Assembly (NCBI GenBank): GCA_022449455.1
Contig: JAKUPL010000004.1
Span: 1-64,000 of the forward strand
Length of the DNA: 64,000 nt
DNA from: Alcanivorax sp.
Lineage (GTDB): Bacteria; Pseudomonadota; Gammaproteobacteria; Pseudomonadales; Alcanivoracaceae
Direction of reading: 5' to 3'
This document shows positions 42,862-48,237 of the stretch, one piece after another. The first letter of the stretch is position 1, and each line of letters begins with the position of its first letter. The translations under genes were made by a program, and so were the position numbers. The notes under the pieces are model-generated. The model did not search any database. It worked only from the letters and a program-made list of their open reading frames with translations, and was not told where the DNA came from.

Positions 42862-42939
42862 GCCCAACAAGGCACTCCAGCCGACCGTTTTGCCTTCGCT
42901 TCGCTACGGCAAAACGCCGGCTGAGTTTGAGCGTTAAGA
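42862..42939 (+). other. attC-like recombination site of the cassette
   Basis: Starts with GCCCAAC (RYYYAAC core, 42862-42868) and ends with GTTAAGA (42933-42939), one base off GTTRRRY. In between are imperfect inverted arms CAGCCG/CGGCTG and a strong inner pair GTTTTGCC (42887-42894) / GGCAAAAC (42908-42915), giving the folded structure expected of attC. Length 78 bases is in range. Confidence 0.75.
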
Positions 42940-42965
42940 GGCCCCGAGATATTTTGGGGCCTCTT
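42936..42965. terminator. strong hairpin between attC and the SymE-like gene
   Basis: AAGAGGCCCC (42936-42945) and GGGGCCTCTT (42956-42965) form a perfect 10-bp stem with a 10-base loop. It is 11 bases beyond the stop of the minus-strand toxin gene and can end transcription in both directions; the stem ends in A/T pairs on each side. Confidence 0.75.
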
Positions 42966-42976
42966 CTTGTAGGTCC

Positions 42977-43177
42977 TTAGCGGCTGCAATCTCGAACGAT
43001 GGAAAGTCGTCCATCCTCAACGCTGATGGATACCGGCGTATCCACGGCAAAGCCGGCTAGCTCCAGCCAGATGCCTTTTAGAAGAATGAACGGGGCGATG
43101 CGATTTCCGCCGGATGGAGTGCTTTTTAGAGTATAGTCCCAGTGGCCTCGGCGGACCTTGAGGGTACGCTTATTCAT
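42977..43177 (-). CDS. SymE-like type I toxin
   Basis: 66 residues. The segment PFILLKGIWLELAGFAVDTP followed by VSISVEDGRLSI matches the C-terminal SpoVT/AbrB-like domain that defines SymE toxins (LKGxWLxxAGF signature). In E. coli, SymE is an SOS-induced RNA-targeting/nucleoid-condensing toxin held down by LexA, the antisense RNA SymR and Lon. ATG 43177 follows AGGAGC. It is transcribed opposite to the cassette gene. The protein is shorter than E. coli SymE (113 residues), lacking most of the N-terminal part. Confidence 0.8.
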   Translation of the reverse strand: MNKRTLKVRRGHWDYTLKSTPSGGNRIAPFILLKGIWLELAGFAVDTPVSISVEDGRLSIVRDCSR

Positions 43178-43305
43178 AGTGGTGCTCCTATTGTGCAATT
43201 TCTAGGTTGCGTAAATAGGGCGGTCGGGAGGCTAGAAACAGCAACAGGTACTGCTCCGACTATTTCCTGCAAGCAGGTGTTGTATTCGCCGGACCTCCCG
43301 GCCAT
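43174..43305 (-). CDS. possible 43-codon leader peptide overlapping the SymE-like start
   Basis: An ATG at 43305 opens a frame of 43 codons whose TGA overlaps the toxin ATG (ATGA). The ribosome-binding site is weak (GGGATG). The peptide resembles nothing I know. Its value lies in the coupling: ribosomes ending here could restart on symE. It may be chance. Confidence 0.3.
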   Translation of the reverse strand: MAGRSGEYNTCLQEIVGAVPVAVSSLPTALFTQPRNCTIGAPL

Positions 43306-43326
43306 TACATCCCGGATTTCGGGTAT

Positions 43327-43358
43327 AAAAAAGCCGCAATCGTTCCGGGGTGCGGCTT
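43327..43358 (-). terminator. minus-strand intrinsic terminator or attenuator in the SymE leader
   Basis: AAGCCGCA (43351-43358 read on minus) and TGCGGCTT (43331-43338) form a perfect 8-bp stem with a 12-base loop, and on the minus strand the stem runs straight into TTTTTTAT. It lies between the second LexA-like box and the toxin gene. Confidence 0.7.
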
Positions 43359-43414
43359 CGCCCGCCTGTTGGAGTTTCTAGGCTCCAATCAAAAAGTCTA
43401 CTTGGATTTTTGTA

Positions 43415-43430
43415 CTGTCAATATGGACAG
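43415..43430. promoter_or_regulatory. second LexA-like box
   Basis: CTGTCAATATGGACAG fits CTGT-N8-ACAG and differs by one base from the box in front of the integrase remnant. It is 238 bases upstream of the SymE-like start. Its centre ATATGGACAG is identical to the other copy, so it may be a duplicated integron promoter piece. Confidence 0.65.
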
Positions 43431-43556
43431 TGTGGTCCGCGCGGCCTTTGAGAAAGAGCGCGCAGTGCGGTTCGAAAGAAGCGCCGGCGGATCGGGTAGC
43501 ACACCCGGTATTTAACAGGGCGCGGCTCTGGATCTGCCCCCGTAGGCGCCGAGGCC

Positions 43557-43682
43557 ATGCAACTGGTGGTGCGAGTTGCTAGCGGGCTCGTAATGCTCGT
43601 CTTGATCGGTATCCTGGGTGGATTGATCGGGTGCTTGCTCTCCGCTCGCGTGAAGGCCGAGTTCGAACCTGAATGTGAATGA
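43557..43682 (+). CDS. small single-pass membrane protein, 41 residues
   Basis: Hydrophobic core LVMLVLIGILGGLIGCLL spans most of the peptide, flanked by Arg/Lys (VRVASG before, SARVKAEFE after), as in a membrane anchor. The ribosome-binding site is poor. It sits 41 bases before the lipoprotein gene on the same strand. Not recognised; coding status uncertain. Confidence 0.4.
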   Translation: MQLVVRVASGLVMLVLIGILGGLIGCLLSARVKAEFEPECE

Positions 43683-43723
43683 CTTGCCCCTCCAGCCACG
43701 GGCTGGGTTTTCAAGGAGGAATG

Positions 43724-44299
43724 ATGATCTCTTTTCCCTGGCGTGCGGCTCGGCTTTCCAGTGCTTTGGCCGCCTGTGCTCTGGCCCTCACCCTGATGAC
43801 CGGGTGCTCGGACTCGTCCTCGGAGGCCGGCTCGGAGCCGGCGCCCGAGTCCTCGCCCAAGGCTCCGGCCGATACGGCAACCCAGGAGCCGGCGGCCCCT
43901 TCCGGGGAAACCACCGGAGGTGACGGTTCGGCGATCACGCTCAATGCCCTGACGGCGGAAGATATGCGCCAGGCGGACCTTCCCGGCGAATTGGGGTGCC
44001 AGTTCACCACGGAGGATGGGCAGGTGCTGTTGATCGCCATGGGCAATGTGGCGTCTTCGGAACCGGCCCGGGGCGTGGTCAAGGTGGCCGCCCACGTGGA
44101 ACCCGTGTCGGCGCCTGGTGGCTTCGACGGCCTCACGGACTCCCCGACGTTCAATGGCAAGGGCAAGACGGTTCGCATCCAGGTCACCGGCGAACCCACC
44201 GAAGGCGGCGAGTCTCCGCCACGGCCGGCCACCTTGACCTATGACCGGGCCGATGGCGCGGAGCGGGCCTGGCCGGGCGAGTGGCGGTGCGGACCCTAG
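43724..44299 (+). CDS. putative lipoprotein of unknown function
   Basis: 191 residues. The signal peptide ends in LTLMTGC, a lipobox, followed by a Ser/Glu/Pro/Ala-rich linker of about 45 residues and a globular C-terminal domain (about 85-191) with GELGCQFTTEDGQVLLIAMG and a C-terminal WRC near the end. ATG 43724 (second of two adjacent ATGs) follows AAGGAGGA. A wrecked paralogue of the same architecture lies at 45211-45448. No known domain recognised. Confidence 0.72.
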   Translation: MISFPWRAARLSSALAACALALTLMTGCSDSSSEAGSEPAPESSPKAPADTATQEPAAPSGETTGGDGSAITLNALTAEDMRQADLPGELGCQFTTEDGQVLLIAMGNVASSEPARGVVKVAAHVEPVSAPGGFDGLTDSPTFNGKGKTVRIQVTGEPTEGGESPPRPATLTYDRADGAERAWPGEWRCGP

Positions 44300-44311
44300 C
44301 GTAAGGACGCT

Positions 44312-44345
44312 AACGCGGGTTTTCGCCGGCAAAAAGCGTTTTTTA
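44312..44345 (+). terminator. weak terminator candidate after the lipoprotein gene
   Basis: AACGC (44312-44316) and GCGTT (44336-44340) with a T-run to 44344; the stem is short and the loop long, with a nested CCGGC-like pairing. A second small stem AGCGT/ACGCT (44298-44311) overlaps the stop codon. Confidence 0.35.
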
Positions 44346-44400
44346 GCCAGTCATAGAGGCCCTTTGCCAGCCGGCGGTTGAATAAAATCAATGGGTTATG

Positions 44401-44413
44401 GTGGTCCGACCCC
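44401..44413. repeat. 13-bp dispersed repeat GTGGTCCGACCCC, copy 1
   Basis: Identical to 47525-47537. The two copies bracket the DJ-1/ATPase/ParD-like region, and the second overlaps the 3' end of the GntR gene. Confidence 0.6.
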
Positions 44414-44483
44414 GGATGCTCGGCCATATGCCTGTTCGATGATTGCTGAAATAGACATGTTCGACCCACTGGAGGAAATCAGG

Positions 44484-45182
44484 ATGAGGAGTCTGGGCTT
44501 TATAGGAAAGGTATCGTTATTGATTGTCGTTGCCCTTTATTCATTGCCTTCATTCGCCGCGGATAAGCGAATCGGGATTTTGGTTTACGACAAGGTGCTG
44601 AGCAGTGATGTGACGGCCCCCGCCGAGGTTTTTGGCGTGGCCACGAGAAAATCGTGGTTCTCGGAGTACGAAGTACTATTGATTGGCGTGGACCCTGACA
44701 AATCGGTTGTCACGACGGAGGAAGGTATACGGCTGACGGTCGACAAAACGATTTATGATGCTCCCAAACTGGATGCGCTGATTGTGACCAGTTCGTATGT
44801 AATGGACAGTCTTTTTGAAAACAGGGATCTGACAAAATTCCTGAAGGCGCAAGCGAAAGACGTCTCCTGGTTGGCGAGCAATTGCTCCGGTGCCTTTTTG
44901 TACGCTCATGCGGGACTTCTGGATGGCTATACAGCGACGACTTGGGCCGGCGGTGAGAAACAGCTGCAGCGCGAATTCCCGAAAATCAACGTGATCGAGG
45001 ATCGTAATGTGGTTGTTGATCGCAACAGAGTCTCCAGCAACGGTGGGATTCCGTCGTATCAGGGCGCGTTGGTCCTTCTGGCGCTGATGAGTAGCGAGCG
45101 AAAGGCGAAAGCGGTATTTGAAACCATCCAACTTAATCGTCTTATTTCGTGGACGGACGTAACCCGGTATTTACCGGAATAA
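44484..45182 (+). CDS. exported DJ-1/PfpI-family protein
   Basis: 232 residues with a Sec signal peptide (KVSLLIVVALYSLPSFA, cleavage about residue 26). The mature part is a GATase1-like fold with the nucleophile-elbow cysteine in LASNCSGAFLYAHAGLL near 128-145 and an N-terminal KRIGILVYDKVLSSDVTAPA resembling the effector domain of AraC/GATase1 proteins such as FtrA. Function in the periplasm unknown (possible isonitrile hydratase-, glyoxalase- or protease-like chemistry). Start fixed by GGAGGA. Its lower GC and AT-rich codons differ from the neighbours, suggesting transfer. Confidence 0.8.
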   Translation: MRSLGFIGKVSLLIVVALYSLPSFAADKRIGILVYDKVLSSDVTAPAEVFGVATRKSWFSEYEVLLIGVDPDKSVVTTEEGIRLTVDKTIYDAPKLDALIVTSSYVMDSLFENRDLTKFLKAQAKDVSWLASNCSGAFLYAHAGLLDGYTATTWAGGEKQLQREFPKINVIEDRNVVVDRNRVSSNGGIPSYQGALVLLALMSSERKAKAVFETIQLNRLISWTDVTRYLPE

Positions 45183-45210
45183 CGATGCCTGTGAAAAACC
45201 AAGGAATAGC

Positions 45211-45448
45211 ATGGGGTTTTCAAAAAGACAGAGATGCCATAGTGGCATCTTGGCCGTCATTGTCCTGGTGCTGATGGCATGACGGCGTCGCCCACCACCT
45301 TTCTCGGCAAGGGCAAACGGCTCATGTCTGGGTCATCGGCGAGCCCGCCGAAGGCGGCGAGTCCCCGCCACGGCCGGCGACGTTGACCTACGACCGTGCC
45401 GATGGCGCACAACGGACCTGGACGGGCCAGTGGCGGTGCGGGCCCTGA
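45211..45448 (+). pseudogene. remnant of a lipoprotein paralogue
   Basis: An AAGGAA ribosome-binding site and ATG 45211 start a signal peptide (MGFSKRQRCHSGILAVIVLV) that stops at TGA 45280 where a lipobox cysteine should be. After it comes out-of-frame sequence that, across one frameshift near 45330, encodes the same ending as the intact lipoprotein at 43724-44299: IGEPAEGGESPPRPATLTYD, then RADGAQRTWTGQWRCGP. So the linker and most of the domain are deleted. A palindrome AGATGCCA-TAG-TGGCATCT (45232-45250) lies in the signal region. Confidence 0.8.
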
Positions 45449-45452
45449 GATC

Positions 45453-45992
45453 ATGAACCGGAGGTTCGTGGTCACCGGCGGGCCCGGCGGCGGCAAGACC
45501 ACCCTGCTCAATGCTCTGGCGGCACGCGGGTATCGGGTTATGCCGGAGACCGCCCGGCGCATCATCAAGGCGCGGCGGGCCGAAGGTCTGCCGTCCCGGC
45601 CGGATGCGGCCTCCTTCGCCCGGCAAATTCTCGCCGCGGATGTCGAGCAGTATCATTCCGTGGCGCACCAGGACGGTTCGGCCTTCTTCGACCGCGGCGT
45701 GCCGGACGCGCTTTATATGCTGGATCTGGCGGGCGCGATTACCGAGGCGGAGGCGGCCGATCTGGTGCAGCGCTTTCCCTACAACCACACCGTGTTCCTC
45801 CTGCCTCCCTGGAAGAAAATCTATGGCACCGATGCCGAACGGGATCAGACCTTCGATGAATCCGTGGCGGTGTTCGAGGGGATGAAGCGCTGGTATTCAC
45901 GGTGGGGGTATCAGACGATCCAGGTGCCGCGCGTCTCCATTGAGGCGCGTGTTCTGTTTGTTCTTGAGCACACGGCAGGGCGCGAATCATGA
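45453..45992 (+). CDS. AAA_28-type P-loop ATPase/kinase
   Basis: 179 residues. Walker A VTGGPGGGKTTLLNAL near 7-22, then RGYRVMPETARRII typical of the AAA_28 family, and FFDRGVPDALYML near 78 as Walker B-like segment. These are small NTPases/kinases related to NadR kinase domains; targets unknown. The ATG is five bases after the pseudogene stop. It overlaps the next gene by four bases (ATGA), implying a two-gene unit. Confidence 0.8.
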   Translation: MNRRFVVTGGPGGGKTTLLNALAARGYRVMPETARRIIKARRAEGLPSRPDAASFARQILAADVEQYHSVAHQDGSAFFDRGVPDALYMLDLAGAITEAEAADLVQRFPYNHTVFLLPPWKKIYGTDAERDQTFDESVAVFEGMKRWYSRWGYQTIQVPRVSIEARVLFVLEHTAGRES

Positions 45993-46261
45993 CGCTTAAA
46001 TACGTTTCGCTGATCCAAGACGGTGTGCTCCGCACCGGCGATTCACCAGAACGTACTTTTTCCTATCACGACGAGGCCGATCTTGTGCATCTGGTGAAGC
46101 GGATGGTTGAGCAGGAGTACGCGTTCGCGGATGCGCCGGCGGGCTGGCCGCCGGCGGCGGTGCTGCAAGACCTTCAGGACCGAGGCGATCTGAATTTTTC
46201 GTTTACGGCCGTTATCTGGTCGGGGCCCGGGCAATACCGAACCTACCGGGTGGAGCCATGA
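45989..46261 (+). CDS. hypothetical protein, 90 residues
   Basis: Soluble, mixed alpha/beta-looking protein with two aromatic-rich ends (LKYVSLIQDGVLRTGDSPER at the start, FTAVIWSGPGQYRTYRV at the end). No recognised domain. Coupled to the AAA_28 ATPase by a four-base overlap, so the pair probably works together. Confidence 0.6.
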   Translation: MTLKYVSLIQDGVLRTGDSPERTFSYHDEADLVHLVKRMVEQEYAFADAPAGWPPAAVLQDLQDRGDLNFSFTAVIWSGPGQYRTYRVEP

Positions 46262-46346
46262 CGGCATGTGACGCTGCTTCGCCTCCAACGGGTTGCCGAG
46301 AAGCGAGCGATGAGGCGGAGCGCCCTGTTGCGGCCTGAGATGTGAA

Positions 46347-46376
46347 TATATATGATTTGTATACGTTTCATATATA
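46347..46376 (+). promoter_or_regulatory. palindromic operator upstream of the ParD-like gene
   Basis: TATATATGA (46347-46355) and TCATATATA (46368-46376) are perfect 9-bp inverted arms separated by 12 bases that themselves contain GTATAC. It ends ten bases before the start codon. Autoregulation by the ribbon-helix-helix product is likely; the AT-rich arms may also hold the -10 box. Confidence 0.65.
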
Positions 46377-46386
46377 GAGCCAACCC

Positions 46387-46593
46387 ATGGGCATCGTAAA
46401 GATCAACGACGACCTCCACGAGGAGATCCGCAAGGCCAGTTCGGTGATGGTGCGTTCCATCAACGCCCAGGCCGAGTTCTGGATCAAAATCGGCATGCTG
46501 GCGGAGGCCAATCCGGAGCTGTGCTTTTCCGAGATCGTGCGCGAGCAGTTGAAACTGGCCGAGGTGGATGTAAGGCGGGTGGCCGGTGGCTGA
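46387..46593 (+). CDS. ParD-like ribbon-helix-helix protein
   Basis: 68 residues matching the ParD_like family: MGIVKINDDLHEEIRKASSV, then RSINAQAEFWIKIGMLAEANP, a ribbon-helix-helix DNA-binding fold with an extended C-terminus. The family is often found directly before a type I methionine aminopeptidase gene, as here. It may be an operon autoregulator rather than a true antitoxin. Overlaps the next gene by eight bases. Confidence 0.8.
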   Translation: MGIVKINDDLHEEIRKASSVMVRSINAQAEFWIKIGMLAEANPELCFSEIVREQLKLAEVDVRRVAGG

Positions 46594-47377
46594 CGCGATT
46601 CTGAAGACCGAGGCCGAGCTGGCGCTGATGCGCGAATCCGGGCGGCTGCTGGCATCGGTGTTCGCGTATGTGGACGGTTGGATGGCGGCGGGGCTCTCCA
46701 CTCTGGAGATCAACGACCGGGTGGAGCGTTACATCGTCGATGAGCTGGGCGCCCGCCCGGCCAGCAAGGGGCAGTACGGCTTCGAGTATGTGCTCAATAC
46801 CTCGGTGAATCAGGTGGTGTGCCACGGCGTGCCGTCGGCGAAGAAGGTCCTTAAATCCGGCGATATCATCAACGTGGACATCACCCTGGAGAAGGGCGGC
46901 TTTATCGCCGACTCCAGCAAGATGTATCTGATAGGCAAGGTCTCGCCCCACGCGCGGCGGCTTGTCGACGCCACCTATGAGGCCATGTGGACCGGCATCC
47001 GTGCGGTCCGGCCCGGCGCCACCCTCGGTGATGTGGGGCATGCGATTCAGACCCACGCGCAAAGCTACGGCTATTCCGTGGTCCGCGAGTATTGCGGCCA
47101 CGGCATCGGCCGTGAAATGCACGAAGCCCCGCAGGTTCTCCATTACGGCCAGGCCGGCACCGGCACCGTGCTGCGCGAGGGCATGACTTTCACCATCGAG
47201 CCGATGATCAATCAGGGCAAGGCGGCGGTGCGCACCCTGCCTGACGGCTGGACCGTGGTCACCCGCGACAAACGCCTGTCCGCGCAATGGGAGCACACCA
47301 TCGCGGTGACGGCGGACGGCTTCGAGGTGCTGACGCTGCGGGACGAAGAGCGCTTTCGGTTAGCCGATGGCGAGTGA
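46586..47377 (+). CDS. map: type I methionine aminopeptidase
   Basis: 263 residues starting at GTG 46586 inside the previous gene. Metal ligands and substrate-binding residues of MetAP are visible: the histidine in VVCHGVPS near 82, the aspartate in NVDITLEKGG near 98, Asp in FIADSSKM, the GHGIGREMHEAP segment near 170-182, the glutamate in FTIEPM near 204, and WEHTIAV near 236. It removes initiator methionine. Such an accessory copy beside a ParD-like gene is probably additional to the housekeeping map. Confidence 0.9.
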   Translation: MADAILKTEAELALMRESGRLLASVFAYVDGWMAAGLSTLEINDRVERYIVDELGARPASKGQYGFEYVLNTSVNQVVCHGVPSAKKVLKSGDIINVDITLEKGGFIADSSKMYLIGKVSPHARRLVDATYEAMWTGIRAVRPGATLGDVGHAIQTHAQSYGYSVVREYCGHGIGREMHEAPQVLHYGQAGTGTVLREGMTFTIEPMINQGKAAVRTLPDGWTVVTRDKRLSAQWEHTIAVTADGFEVLTLRDEERFRLADGE

Positions 47378-47429
47378 TTGAATCCTGCCGTCGCCCAGTT
47401 CGAAGACGTAGCGCCGGGTGCCCTACTGG

Positions 47430-47517
47430 CCGGTTAGAGCGAGTTATTGGCGGTGAAAAGGCCCTTCTAACCGGTCTTGGACGCTGTTTCTGAAAGCAAA
47501 AACTTTAAGAAACAGCG
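47430..47517. repeat. two consecutive inverted repeats between map and the GntR gene
   Basis: CCGGTTAGA (47430-47438) pairs with TCTAACCGG (47466-47474), then CGCTGTTTCT (47482-47491) pairs with AGAAACAGCG (47508-47517); the second can extend internally by four pairs. Neither has a T-run. They end three bases before the GntR stop and probably serve convergent transcript ends. Confidence 0.6.
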
Positions 47518-47519
47518 GG

Positions 47520-48227
47520 TTACTGTGGTCCGACCCCAGAGCCAGAGGCGCGGGCTTCGTGGAGCATGTGCAGGGTGATCTTGCGGACTTCGTTGCGGCT
47601 GGCTTCGATGTGGGCGCGCAGCAGCAGCTGGGCCTGGTCCACCCGGCGGTGGGCGATGGCGTCGAGGATGGCGGCGTGTTCCTGGTAGGTGGCGTCGATG
47701 CGCGGCGGTTTGGTGAAGTCCAGGCGGCGGATGATGCGCAGGCGCTCGGTGAGGTCGTGGTGGATGCGCGCCATTTCCTGGTTGCCGGCGGCTTCCACCA
47801 GAATTTCATGGAAGCGTTCGTCCAGGGCCGAGACCGGGCCCACCCGTTGTGGGCGGTCTTCCTTGGGCGTGCTCCACAGTGCGGTGAGCGCTTCCAGTTG
47901 CGGGGTGGGTCCGTTCTGTTCACAGAGCCGCCGCACGGCGGCGCATTCCAGCACGATGCGGACGTCGTAGAGTTCCTCGAAGTATTTGAAGTCGAAGGGT
48001 TTGACCTGCCAGCCGCTGCGCGCCAGCACCTCCACATAGTCTTCCCGTTCCAGGCGGAACAGCGCCTCGCGCACCGGCGTGCGGGAGGCGCCCATGCGTT
48101 CGGCGATTTCGTTCTCGCTGAAGCGATCACCGGGCAGCAGGCGGAAATCGAAGATGTCCTGCTTGAGCTGGCGGTAGATGCGCTCGGCCAGGTTTTCCCG
48201 AGTCTGATTTTTCAGGACCATCTTCAT
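47520..48227 (-). CDS. GntR/FadR-family regulator of the urea and amide operons
   Basis: 235 residues. Winged helix at the N-terminus (LPGDRFSENEIAERMGASRTPVREALFRLEREDYV within 30-65) and an FCD ligand domain with the metal-binding pattern (DERFHEILVEAAGNQEMARI near 137-157 and the histidine in TYQEHAAILDAI near 185). It follows urea carboxylase in the same operon (ten bases). The box TTGTATACCAG at both operon promoters is its best operator candidate. The ligand might be urea, allophanate or a related acid. RBS AAGGAG. Confidence 0.88.
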   Translation of the reverse strand: MKMVLKNQTRENLAERIYRQLKQDIFDFRLLPGDRFSENEIAERMGASRTPVREALFRLEREDYVEVLARSGWQVKPFDFKYFEELYDVRIVLECAAVRRLCEQNGPTPQLEALTALWSTPKEDRPQRVGPVSALDERFHEILVEAAGNQEMARIHHDLTERLRIIRRLDFTKPPRIDATYQEHAAILDAIAHRRVDQAQLLLRAHIEASRNEVRKITLHMLHEARASGSGVGPQ

Positions 48228-48237
48228 GGCGGCTCCT

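Noticed and set aside
43425..43520. 30-codon plus-strand frame starting inside the second LexA-like box
   Set aside because: No ribosome-binding site, no recognisable features; its ATG belongs to the palindrome.
46357..46364. TTGTATAC in front of the ParD-like gene as a third GntR box
   Set aside because: Only eight of eleven bases are shared and the sequence is explained as the centre of the local 9+9 palindrome.
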